A DNA stretch of 64,000 nucleotides. Source: CAZKRL01 sp964555295. Lineage in GTDB: Bacteria; Bacteroidota; Bacteroidia; Flavobacteriales_D; Sanyastnellaceae. The stretch lies in assembly GCA_964555295.1 (NCBI GenBank), contig CAZKRL010000012.1:1-64000 (forward strand), given 5' to 3'. Positions within the stretch are counted from its first letter, which is position 1; each line of letters begins with the position of its first letter. Shown here piece by piece: positions 44,868 to 53,724 of this stretch. Under the pieces are notes generated by a model. The model made no database searches. It worked only from the letters and a program-made list of their open reading frames with translations, and had not been told where the DNA came from. The translations under genes and the position numbers were made by a program.

Positions 44868-45605
44868 ATGAGAAATCAACTAGAAAATAAGGTTGTTGTA
44901 ATCGCTGGTTCAGCTGGTTTGCTCGGTAATGAATTTGTAAGATTATGTAATGAGCGTGGAGCAATAGTGATAGAGGCTGATATTAAGAATGAGCTTAGTG
45001 GTCATCGATATCCGTTGGACATTACCAATGAGGAATCGATTTCATCATTGATAAGTGATGTAACCTTGAAGCATGGTCGCATTGATGCATGGGTGAATAC
45101 CGCCTATCCCAGGACAGCAGATTGGGGCCTGAAGCTTGAGGATATTCCTTTTGATTCATGGCGTAGGAATATAGACATGCATTTGAATGGTTATTTTCTT
45201 TGCTCGCAGTTGGTTCTTCGTTTAATGATGGAGCAAGGTCACGGCAGCATCATTCAAATCGCTTCTATTTACGGGGTGGTAGGTCCGGACTTCTCTATTT
45301 ATAATGGAACAGAAATGACCATGCCGGCGGCCTATTCTGCCATTAAGGGTGGTTTGGTGAATATGACAAGGTATATGGCGGCGTATGGCGGACCGAGAGG
45401 AGTGCGAGTAAATACATTATCTCCGGGCGGTATTTTAGATGGTCAACCTGCGAGTTTCCAGGCCGCTTATAACGCCAAGTTGCCTCTTGGCAGAATGGGA
45501 GTACCTCGTGATATTTCAGGTGTATTAGCTTTTTTGATTTCCGATGACGCCTCTTATATAACGGGGCAAAATATAATAGTTGATGGAGGTTGGACAGCAA
45601 TATAA
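44868..45605 (+). CDS. short-chain dehydrogenase/reductase (PtmA-like)
   Basis: 245 residues, classical SDR. Cofactor motif AGSAGLLG (about 14-21), catalytic Ser in QIASIYGV (about 131-138) and the Tyr-x-x-x-Lys pair in AYSAIKGG (about 156-160). The early GLLGNEF and the segment NTAYPRTADWG resemble the PtmA group of sugar-modification loci. It likely oxidises or reduces a hydroxyl of the amino-sugar intermediate. It follows the fusion gene by 3 bp and overlaps the next gene by 23-26 bp. Confidence 0.88.
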   Translation: MRNQLENKVVVIAGSAGLLGNEFVRLCNERGAIVIEADIKNELSGHRYPLDITNEESISSLISDVTLKHGRIDAWVNTAYPRTADWGLKLEDIPFDSWRRNIDMHLNGYFLCSQLVLRLMMEQGHGSIIQIASIYGVVGPDFSIYNGTEMTMPAAYSAIKGGLVNMTRYMAAYGGPRGVRVNTLSPGGILDGQPASFQAAYNAKLPLGRMGVPRDISGVLAFLISDDASYITGQNIIVDGGWTAI

Positions 45606-46578
45606 TAATCGTAGCTTCAAGGTATTGCTTGTGGGTTCAGGTCAGTTAGGATCTCGACATCTTCAGGGTCTTCTCAAATGCGCATATGTTTCGGAAGTCT
45701 ATGTCGTTGATGCCTGGGAGAAATCACTTGAATTGGCCCGGCAGCGAAGTCAGGAACTTGTTCACGATAAATTGATTCACTATTCTAAGGATTGTGAAAA
45801 TATTCCGCAGAATATTGACGTATGTATAATCGCAGGTACTGCCAATGTTCGGCTATCTCAGCTCAGGCAAGTTTTAGAAAAATGTTCTGTTCGGTATTTG
45901 ATTCTGGAAAAAATTCTATACAACTCCCTGCAGGATTATGTTGAGGCGGATACGCTCATCGGAAGGCATGTGAACATGAAAACATGGGTGAATCATCCGC
46001 GACGTATGTATCGATTTTATTCAGCGGTCAGGGGGGTTGTTGAATCTTGCCATGGCCTGATGAATGTAAATGTTTCCGGAGGTAATTGGGGTTTAGCTTG
46101 TAATGGATTGCATTTCATTGATCTATGGTGTTATTTAAGAGACACTGATGTCGAGAGCGTCGATTTCATGAATTCTTCTGTTGCGCTCATTCCATCGAAA
46201 CGAAATGATTTCATTGAGTTTATGGGGGGCAGTTTGATAGTGTTCCGAAATGGCGATATTATGGACTTGCATTCGAGCGATACTGAGTTCAACGGTATGA
46301 ATATCAAGTTCGGAAATGCGAATTGTTCTTTTGAAATTATTGAAAGGGAGGAATTATCATGTGAAGATGTTTTACGTGAAGGTATCATAGTCTCAGGCGC
46401 TCCGCAGTTTCAAAGTGATTTAACGAATGAAATCGTTAATGATCTATTTGAGAAATCGTTTAGTAGTCTTACCCCTTATAGCACTGCACAAAGAAGTCAT
46501 AGATTATTTATAGAATCGGCTCTTAAATTGTACAACCGCGAGTCAGGACAAACATTCAATTATATACCTATCACATAA
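45583..46578 (+). CDS. Gfo/Idh/MocA-family oxidoreductase
   Basis: About 331 residues from ATG 45583, preferred over a TTG at 45580. The Rossmann motif VGSGQLGSRHLQG (about 17-29) is complete and the family domain follows. The catalytic position reads LEKILYN (about 108-114), so the Lys of E-K-P is kept but the Pro is replaced. A NHPRR segment (about 135-139) takes the place of the usual Arg/Phe motif. Substrate unknown. It overlaps the SDR gene by 23 bp and the next oxidoreductase by one base (TAATG), arguing for coupled translation. Confidence 0.82.
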   Translation: MEVGQQYNNRSFKVLLVGSGQLGSRHLQGLLKCAYVSEVYVVDAWEKSLELARQRSQELVHDKLIHYSKDCENIPQNIDVCIIAGTANVRLSQLRQVLEKCSVRYLILEKILYNSLQDYVEADTLIGRHVNMKTWVNHPRRMYRFYSAVRGVVESCHGLMNVNVSGGNWGLACNGLHFIDLWCYLRDTDVESVDFMNSSVALIPSKRNDFIEFMGGSLIVFRNGDIMDLHSSDTEFNGMNIKFGNANCSFEIIEREELSCEDVLREGIIVSGAPQFQSDLTNEIVNDLFEKSFSSLTPYSTAQRSHRLFIESALKLYNRESGQTFNYIPIT

Positions 46579-47537
46579 TGAAAAAGGTTTTGATTGTAGG
46601 AACAGGCCTGATGGCAGGAGAATATTTCAAAACGCTAAAGGGTTTAGATTGTGACATAACTGTAGTTGGTCGCAGTGAGCATAACGCATTGCGTTTTTAT
46701 AATGATTTTAAGATTCGTCCTTTTGTCGGTGGTATCAGGGAGTTTTTTCAGAAAGAAAAGAAAAAATTTGATTATACAATTATTGCGGTGGGTGTAGATC
46801 AATTGGCTGAGGTGTCAATTGTATGCTTAGAAAATGAATGTCGCAAATTATTAATTGAGAAACCGGGTGGTTTGTCTTTTGAAGAAATTCGGCAACTTGG
46901 AAGTGTTGCTGCGGGGTATGATTCTGAAATATTTATAGCTTATAACCGGCGCTTTTATTCCTCTGTTTATGAGGCAATTCAAATGGCAAAAAATGATGGT
47001 GGTATTTTATCGGGCAGCTTCGAGTTCACTGAATGGGGACATGTGATTAAAGGTCTGCCAGTGAGTGATTTGATAAAGTCGAATTATTTCTTGGCCAATT
47101 CATCACATGTGTTTGATTTGGCATTTTACATTTTCGGTACACCTAAGTTGTTACACGCCTTCAGTAAGGGTGATGTTGGATGGCACAAACCTTCAGTTTA
47201 TTCCGGCTCAGGTATTACTGAATCTGGGGTATTGTTCAATTATTCGGCCAATTGGGAATCGGCTGGTAGGTGGGGAGTTGAGATATGTACCGCAGAACGA
47301 AAATTGATTTTGCGCCCGATGGAAAAGTTGTTTGAACAGAGGAGAGGCGAGTTAGAAATTCGGGAGGTTACCGTTAGTGATAGTGAGTTTGATGTCGAAT
47401 TCAAGCCTGGATTATATAAGCAAGTGAGAGCATTTATATCTAATGCGTCTCAAGATCTAAAAAGTTTGCATACACACATATCCGATTTAGAATGGATGGA
47501 GGTGATGCTTAACGGTGGTGACTTTATTAGGAATTGA
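46578..47537 (+). CDS. Gfo/Idh/MocA-family oxidoreductase, canonical motif
   Basis: 319 residues. Rossmann motif VGTGLMAGEY (about 6-15), the canonical catalytic E-K-P in LIEKPGGLSFEE (about 94-105) and the conserved NRRFYSS segment (about 122-128). This is the most canonical of the three oxidoreductases in the operon and probably the catalytically typical one, with NAD(P) as cofactor. Its stop TGA shares a base with the ATG of the flippase gene (TGATG). Substrate unknown. Confidence 0.86.
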   Translation: MKKVLIVGTGLMAGEYFKTLKGLDCDITVVGRSEHNALRFYNDFKIRPFVGGIREFFQKEKKKFDYTIIAVGVDQLAEVSIVCLENECRKLLIEKPGGLSFEEIRQLGSVAAGYDSEIFIAYNRRFYSSVYEAIQMAKNDGGILSGSFEFTEWGHVIKGLPVSDLIKSNYFLANSSHVFDLAFYIFGTPKLLHAFSKGDVGWHKPSVYSGSGITESGVLFNYSANWESAGRWGVEICTAERKLILRPMEKLFEQRRGELEIREVTVSDSEFDVEFKPGLYKQVRAFISNASQDLKSLHTHISDLEWMEVMLNGGDFIRN

Positions 47538-49057
47538 TGAGTCAGATAAAGGGAACACTGCTGTTATTCGTGACACAATTGGTACTCAAAGGAAGTACGT
47601 TTATTAAGCAGCTTTTGCTGGCTTTTTTTTTAGGAATCTCGAAGGATTTGGATTTAATGCTTGTTGCTCAGTTGGTGCCTACAATAATTTCTGCGATTCT
47701 TGCCGGAGGTGCTGGCGAAATAATGGCAATAAATTATCGTCGGGACAATTCATGGAACGTTCATTTACTTGCTATATCCACATTTCTTTTGGTAGTAATT
47801 ACCATGGTAGCAAACTTGATATATATAATGAGTTTGCCTTTAATGGCTGATTTTCTCAATGTGAAGAGTGAGAATTGGCAACTGTTTATGGCATTAAGTA
47901 TTTGCGTTGTAATTGCAAAGGTCCCCGCTGCAATTACGTCTTCCCTACAACAGTTTGTTTATGTCAGAAACAAGTATCAGGCATCTATGTGGGTGTCTGT
48001 TATATCTGAATTATTAGGTATACTATACATATTGCTCAATGCGGGTGATGATGGAGTCATGAGTTTTGCGATTGGCTTAATAATTAGCTCGGTAGTAAAT
48101 GCTATGGGTTATTTGTATCTTATACGGATTAATATATGGATTATCGGATATGGTAGAGTTTGGCGCATATATTCTTCCAGGCTAAAGGATACATTTTTAA
48201 AAATTGGTATGTTGGGTTTTCAGACAGGAATAACGCATTTGTCGGTTTTTGCTGAACGGTCAATTGGATTTCGTTATCTGAGTGCTGGTTATGTTGGAGC
48301 GATGAATTACGCCAAGTCAGTAACAGAACTGCCACGCCTGCTTTTATTGTCTTCGATACTTACTACCACATACGCACGACAGATTAAACTAAAATCAGAG
48401 GATGAAAATGAGTATTTCGGCTATACTCGTAAGATGAGCGATTTGATTGGTACTTTGGCGATGATTGCACAATGTTTTTCTATCCTTTTTGCTCCATTTA
48501 TTCTGATTATTATATATCAGCGTGGTGCTTTTACTAGCGATGATATTAAATTAACCCTAGATATTTATCAAATTCTAACTTTAGGGTTTGTGCCAGGATT
48601 GATGTTTGGATTTTTATCCCGAATAATGTTGATTGAAGGCCAGAATAAATTTATGCTGCGATTTATTATAATTAAAACAATTGTTGAGTTATTGCTTATG
48701 TATGTATTTGTGTTTCATACCAATCAAGGAATTCCGGTGGCTATTACAATTGGTAAGTTTGTTATAGTGGCTCTCATTATTGTTTTTCTGCGGAGGCGTT
48801 TGCCGGAGATCATCAATATTCGTCGATTCGTGATAACTTCTATTCTATTATTTTCGGCTTGTTTGACAGTATTGTTTTTCAATCGATTAATGATTGAATC
48901 TTATTTAGGCCTAATGAAATGGCAATTATTTGCTGGTTTCATTCCTTTGATGGTCGTATTTGTATTTATTTCATTCAGGTTATTACTTTTATTACATCCT
49001 GAGGTAATTACAATTCTGCCGAAATTTGAATTTTTGAAACGAATTGCGAGTAAATGA
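47537..49057 (+). CDS. polysaccharide flippase (MurJ/Wzx-like, MVF family)
   Basis: 506 residues with about 12-14 membrane helices. The N-terminal pattern (LVLKGSTFIKQLLLAFFLGISKDLD region) and GAGEIMAINYRRD near about 58-71 match the MurJ-type MOP flippases more than classic Wzx. It would move the lipid-linked repeat unit across the inner membrane. It may also be the MurJ of this locus only in name; a separate housekeeping MurJ is expected elsewhere. Start ATG 47537 overlaps the previous stop. It is followed by the capsule-type gene with a 4-bp overlap. Confidence 0.85.
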   Translation: MSQIKGTLLLFVTQLVLKGSTFIKQLLLAFFLGISKDLDLMLVAQLVPTIISAILAGGAGEIMAINYRRDNSWNVHLLAISTFLLVVITMVANLIYIMSLPLMADFLNVKSENWQLFMALSICVVIAKVPAAITSSLQQFVYVRNKYQASMWVSVISELLGILYILLNAGDDGVMSFAIGLIISSVVNAMGYLYLIRINIWIIGYGRVWRIYSSRLKDTFLKIGMLGFQTGITHLSVFAERSIGFRYLSAGYVGAMNYAKSVTELPRLLLLSSILTTTYARQIKLKSEDENEYFGYTRKMSDLIGTLAMIAQCFSILFAPFILIIIYQRGAFTSDDIKLTLDIYQILTLGFVPGLMFGFLSRIMLIEGQNKFMLRFIIIKTIVELLLMYVFVFHTNQGIPVAITIGKFVIVALIIVFLRRRLPEIINIRRFVITSILLFSACLTVLFFNRLMIESYLGLMKWQLFAGFIPLMVVFVFISFRLLLLLHPEVITILPKFEFLKRIASK

Positions 49058-50760
49058 GTGATCGTAGGTACAAAGCGAATAAGCGAAGGTTAAAGTCCCT
49101 TCATAAATATAAAGAAGTAACTATTTGGTCTAAATTCCTATTTGATAAACTCGGTTTGTTCTGGCTTTGGTCGCGTCTGGTAAATAAGGTATTAAGAATT
49201 CGAGGAATCAAAAAGGAATTTGGTCATGAAATGATTTACAGGCAGTACTCTAAAGTTTTCCGTCATTCTTTCTCGAGTCCTTTGGATTCCGATGGGCAGA
49301 GGCGGGTTTTGTTCTTTTTTGCAATGGGATCTGAAAGCACCTATAACGCTAGAAATCTTATGCTGGCAAAGTTTTTCGATTCGAAAGGTTGGAGATCTGA
49401 GTTTCTTATTTGTGATGGAGTCTTTGATATATGCCATAAAGAGAGAATTGGTAAGACCAGGAATGAGTCGAAATTCATCTGTTTTGAGTGTAAATACGGC
49501 TACCATCGAATCTCAGAAGAGACGGGAATGACCTATCATCGATTAAGCAAATATCTACCTGTGGTGCAATCGAGATTGATTGATGTTTATAATATAATTG
49601 AGCGAAATTTAAATTCTATTAATGAATGTGAATCTTATGTTTTTGGTTCCTACAATTTGGGTGAATGTGTTAAAGCTTCCGTGCTCAGATTTCATTATAC
49701 GGGTTCTATTTTGCGATGTGACTTAAATATTTATAAGCGTTATATAAGGGAAGGTGTTAAGTGTGTGCTCTTATTTGAAGAGTATTTTCGAAATGAGTCA
49801 CATGATCTCGTAATTCTGTGGAATGGCGCTGGTTTTATGGATCGTTTATGTAGCGAGGTGTGTAGGAAATTGAATGTGCCGTTTGTAACACAAGAATCAT
49901 TTTGGGGTAGCTCTTCGTGGATATATAAGTTGAACGGAATAGCGATCCACCTGGATTATCGAAGTGAGTATATGAAATACGGACGTGATCTGGAATTAGA
50001 TGAAGTTTCGAATCGAAAATTGGATGATTTACTCACGAGTTTTCGGGGTATCAATGTAAAGGATATCGGTATATCGATATGGAATCAGCTAGGGCTTCAG
50101 CCAAATGAAGAATATATAGTTCTGTATACGAATATGAATTTTGATACATATGTGTTGGGGAGGGATACTATTTTTGAAAGCATGACAGATTGGTTGTTAT
50201 CCACCGTGGATTATATTAAGCAGAGCAATTCCTCAATTAAACTGGTTGTAAGAGCGCATCCTGGAGAATTGACCTTTGTTACGCCAACGTCTGATTTCGT
50301 TCGTGATTCGATGGACTCGGTCATAAATGATCGTATAGTCTTTGTAGACGCTGATTCAAAAATTAGTTCTTATGATATTCTTGAAGGTGCGTCGTCTGTT
50401 TTAGTCTATTCAAGTACTATCGGTGTTGAGGCGATTTTGGCGGGCAAGCCTACTGTTTGTGCCGGAAGTACTTTCTATGATGATTTTGTAGTAAAACCAA
50501 AAACCAGAAGTGATTACTTTAAGGTAATTGATTCAGTAATGAATCATTCCTTAGTTCATAACGTTAGTATTCATGAATTGCGAAAGTATTTGTACTTCCT
50601 TTATTTTAATAGGATATTTAATTTGCAGGGTTTTGGCATAGATCGCAGCACGGGAAAAGATTATGTGGATACATCTTATACTGCCCAAGATTTGTTATCA
50701 TTAAATCGCGATGTACTCGAAAGATTTTATACTGAGGTGATTACTACGGATGAGAATTAG
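49054..50760 (+). CDS. capsule-polysaccharide-type transferase (KpsS/LipB-like fold)
   Basis: 568 residues, no signal peptide. The C-terminal half has the GT-B-like donor signature of capsular polysaccharide transferases: VVRAHPGEL (about 405-413) and VLVYSSTIGVEAILAGKPTV (about 448-468). The N-terminal third is basic and hydrophobic (WSKFLFDKLGLFWLW, about 25-40) and may touch the membrane. Members of this group transfer linker or backbone sugars. Substrate unknown. Overlaps the next gene by 11 bp. Confidence 0.78.
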   Translation: MSDRRYKANKRRLKSLHKYKEVTIWSKFLFDKLGLFWLWSRLVNKVLRIRGIKKEFGHEMIYRQYSKVFRHSFSSPLDSDGQRRVLFFFAMGSESTYNARNLMLAKFFDSKGWRSEFLICDGVFDICHKERIGKTRNESKFICFECKYGYHRISEETGMTYHRLSKYLPVVQSRLIDVYNIIERNLNSINECESYVFGSYNLGECVKASVLRFHYTGSILRCDLNIYKRYIREGVKCVLLFEEYFRNESHDLVILWNGAGFMDRLCSEVCRKLNVPFVTQESFWGSSSWIYKLNGIAIHLDYRSEYMKYGRDLELDEVSNRKLDDLLTSFRGINVKDIGISIWNQLGLQPNEEYIVLYTNMNFDTYVLGRDTIFESMTDWLLSTVDYIKQSNSSIKLVVRAHPGELTFVTPTSDFVRDSMDSVINDRIVFVDADSKISSYDILEGASSVLVYSSTIGVEAILAGKPTVCAGSTFYDDFVVKPKTRSDYFKVIDSVMNHSLVHNVSIHELRKYLYFLYFNRIFNLQGFGIDRSTGKDYVDTSYTAQDLLSLNRDVLERFYTEVITTDEN

Positions 50761-51997
50761 TCTGAAAAATTGGCTTTCAAATCACTGGGATGAAAATTTT
50801 GTCTTGTTGCTTCCTATAATCAATGCTTTAGCAACGATTCTAACTTCCTATTATAGTGGCTCGAGTTTGAATCCAGGTACTATTCGGGGGGGGATTATTG
50901 TTGTGTTCTCCATTTGGTTCTTTTGGAGGCAATTTATTAGGCAAGGTTGGATCACGCATTGGGCATACTCTAATATAGTATACTTTTTTTTCATTTGTCT
51001 CTTCTCATCGAATGTGGGTGTGAGCATGAACTCATTTTTGAAATATTACGTTTCTTTTGTTCATCTTTTTTTTGGTATTTATTACGGTAGGAGAGATGGT
51101 TTTATTCGGCGTATGTCTATATCAGTGCTATGTATGTTATCAATATATCTGTTTGACTTTGTTTTAGCAAATATTTTTAACTATGGCGGCTCGAGTTATT
51201 CGGGCGTTGAGAATGTATTGAATTTTGGAGGTTTAGGCGTGAACTTGGCAAAATCAGTTGCGGTTTTACTTATGCTTTTCCCTTTCTTCTTTGCAATTTT
51301 CCAAAGTAAACCTGTACGCAATATTTTGTTTTTACTCGTTGGTTTGAGCTTACTATTTATATTATTTGCTTTTAAGCGTTCAGCAATGTTGGGTACAATC
51401 GTCGGGTTTTTAATCTTAATCATTTTGTACCCAAGTAAGGGCCGATTGATGAAGTTTGGATTTGGTCTTCTATTAATATCTTTGGTTAGTGCTCCTCTAT
51501 ATATTCCGCAAGTCATGGATAATTATCGTGCAAGGGAGGAGGCCATTGATTTAAGCACCAGCGAAAACCTCGAGAAACAAGCTCGTTATCTTGAATACTT
51601 TAGAGTTACTGATGCATGGATAAATGGTTCTTGGAGTCACAAAATGTTTGGTTCAGAGATGTTCAATGACCGAAGTTTCTTTAAGGTTAAGAGAATGCTT
51701 CATACGGATTATATGACAATTCTAAACGGTGGTGGTGTCATTGGTATAGTAATATTCGTAGGTAGTTATCTTGCATTGATTATATACTTTATCAAAGCTT
51801 ATTTGAGCGGTTTAGGCAGAGTCTCTAAAGTTTATTCAAGCATTGTTATAGCAATGACGATGGCAATGTTAATTTTTGGTGTGGCGGGTATCATTCATGG
51901 TGTTGAACCAAGAGCAATATACTTTTTAATTACTGGATGTTTCGTCTCCTATCATACAAGGCGGCTGTATGAAAATAAGGTTCAATTTTCTAAATGA
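50750..51997 (+). CDS. O-antigen/capsule polymerase (Wzy-like), multi-membrane-span protein
   Basis: 415 residues with about ten membrane helices and a large loop between about 240 and 310 (MDNYRAREEAIDLS and following), which is the layout of Wzy-type polymerases and O-antigen ligases. No strict sequence motif exists in this family, so the call rests on topology and operon position. A position between the flippase/transferase and the export genes supports Wzy. It overlaps the upstream gene by 11 bp and the downstream gene by 4 bp. A WaaL-type ligase is the alternative. Confidence 0.75.
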   Translation: MRISLKNWLSNHWDENFVLLLPIINALATILTSYYSGSSLNPGTIRGGIIVVFSIWFFWRQFIRQGWITHWAYSNIVYFFFICLFSSNVGVSMNSFLKYYVSFVHLFFGIYYGRRDGFIRRMSISVLCMLSIYLFDFVLANIFNYGGSSYSGVENVLNFGGLGVNLAKSVAVLLMLFPFFFAIFQSKPVRNILFLLVGLSLLFILFAFKRSAMLGTIVGFLILIILYPSKGRLMKFGFGLLLISLVSAPLYIPQVMDNYRAREEAIDLSTSENLEKQARYLEYFRVTDAWINGSWSHKMFGSEMFNDRSFFKVKRMLHTDYMTILNGGGVIGIVIFVGSYLALIIYFIKAYLSGLGRVSKVYSSIVIAMTMAMLIFGVAGIIHGVEPRAIYFLITGCFVSYHTRRLYENKVQFSK

Positions 51998-53724
51998 TGA
52001 GTATCAAGAGTTTTATTCTGACGGACAAGGAGCATTTTTTAGATTCAACGTTAGGTTGGTCCTTCAGAAGTATTGGTAATTTGAAATTAATGGTTCAGGG
52101 TGATTTTTTTGAGCGAGAATCCACCTTGATTTGGTATGATGGATGGATTCTTCCAAGGAACCGGTATTTTGGAAAATACAGAAATTATAAGGTAGAGGAA
52201 ATTATTCATGAGCTCATATGTAATGGCGTTAAGGATTTTCATAATTATATTAAGGGGAATTTCACATTAGTTGTTCTGCATGATAGTAGTTTAACTATTA
52301 TGACAGACTTTCACGGGTTGTCAAAGGTCTATTATCGAGTTGGCTCGAATCATCTTGAGTACTCTAACGATTATGCATTAATTGTTGATGAGAATGACAG
52401 ATTGGAGGATCTATTCCCATTCGTTTTGGCACTCTTTCAGCATCCTGTAGGTGGAATTATGCCTCATTCAGGTATTCGTTTTATTGATAAACCAACTTAT
52501 GTGATGATCAATGATTTGAAAGTATCTAGCATTTGTTACTGGATGCCTGAATCAATCATTGAATCACCTAATACGGTTTTAATTGATGAATTGGTAAATG
52601 AATTTCAAATTGTAGTTCAAAACACATGCGAGTTTCTTCAACTTAGAGAATGTGCTTTAACATTAACAGGTGGTCGAGATACTCGTTCTGTACTCTCTGC
52701 TCTTCAACATACGAAAGTGAGCTTGAGGCCTTTTACTTTTGGTGACCCCAGAGGAAAGGATGTGTTGGTTGCTCAGCAATTATCGACCTCTTTAAATCTA
52801 AATTTTACAAATCCGAATATAAATCCATTAAGTCCCGAGAACTACGATATCTGGGTAAATAATTTGATGAGGTTCTGTAACCCATTTATAAGTTTACATC
52901 GGGCGCATCGTTTACAAGCTTTTTCGGAAATGCGCTCGAAATTTCCGGATATTGATTTTTTGTTTATGGGATGTATGGGTGGCGATTACTCGAAGGGTAT
53001 TAGTTTTAATGATTATATTGTCACGAAATTCCTTAGGTTTTATTATATTGATAAAATTCCTTTGGAGGATTGTATAAAGAACGTACTTGTGAGTCATGAT
53101 CTGGACTATTCAAAAGATATTTTGGATAGACTTTGTTCTTTCATCAATGGAATCGAATGGATTGAGAAGGAGTGGTCAAAATCGGCTGAAATGAAACTTG
53201 CATTCTACTTTGTTGGGACTCTGCATGATGTTCAAGACATGATGTTGGCGAGGTACTGCGGATTTCACGTATTTAGTCCGTTTATGGATATTGATTTTAT
53301 CGAGATGCAGTTTAAATCTGAATTCTGCTTGTATCATTCTGAAAGGAATAGTGTAAACCCGTTAAACCGATTGCGGGGTGGTGAATTACAGGCCCGAATA
53401 ATTTGTGGCTTATCAAAAGAACTGTGCAGTTTGCCGTTAGCGAACGACTACATTCCAAGGGATATTTTGGGAAATAGAATTTTGTATTTATTTAAGCGCA
53501 CCTACAAGCATTTTGTCAAGAAGCCCAATCTTCCAACATTTTCCTATGGAGTATGGTTCGTCTCTTGGGTTAGGATGAAGGAGTCTTTATTGGGTATGAA
53601 TAATTTTGTTGAGAATGAGGTGAGTAATTTTCCGAAGCATGAGGGATTTTGGCATAAGATTACAAATCGTATATGGATAAAGTTATTAAAACGGGAAATA
53701 GATGTACGCAATTCTAAAAAATGA
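51994..53724 (+). CDS. asparagine-synthase-like protein lacking the glutaminase cysteine
   Basis: 576 residues. The C-terminal part (about 215-480) is an asparagine-synthase-type ATP-pyrophosphatase with the loop LTLTGGRDTRSVL (about 221-233), a variant of the SGGxDS motif in which the Ser is Thr and an Arg follows. The N-terminal part has the glutamine-amidotransferase fold, with MTDFHGLSKVYY, but residues 2-4 are Met-Ser-Ile, so the catalytic Cys needed for glutamine hydrolysis is absent. It may therefore adenylate a carboxylate and take ammonia or an amine from elsewhere. Overlaps the following ATP-grasp gene by 23 bp. Confidence 0.83.
   Translation: MMSIKSFILTDKEHFLDSTLGWSFRSIGNLKLMVQGDFFERESTLIWYDGWILPRNRYFGKYRNYKVEEIIHELICNGVKDFHNYIKGNFTLVVLHDSSLTIMTDFHGLSKVYYRVGSNHLEYSNDYALIVDENDRLEDLFPFVLALFQHPVGGIMPHSGIRFIDKPTYVMINDLKVSSICYWMPESIIESPNTVLIDELVNEFQIVVQNTCEFLQLRECALTLTGGRDTRSVLSALQHTKVSLRPFTFGDPRGKDVLVAQQLSTSLNLNFTNPNINPLSPENYDIWVNNLMRFCNPFISLHRAHRLQAFSEMRSKFPDIDFLFMGCMGGDYSKGISFNDYIVTKFLRFYYIDKIPLEDCIKNVLVSHDLDYSKDILDRLCSFINGIEWIEKEWSKSAEMKLAFYFVGTLHDVQDMMLARYCGFHVFSPFMDIDFIEMQFKSEFCLYHSERNSVNPLNRLRGGELQARIICGLSKELCSLPLANDYIPRDILGNRILYLFKRTYKHFVKKPNLPTFSYGVWFVSWVRMKESLLGMNNFVENEVSNFPKHEGFWHKITNRIWIKLLKREIDVRNSKK

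Noticed and set aside
40712..47537. Legionaminic or pseudaminic acid biosynthesis
   Set aside because: The PtmE- and PtmA-like genes point to it, but no NeuB-type synthase or LegB/LegC-type dehydratase-aminotransferase pair is present in the window, so only a partial resemblance can be claimed.
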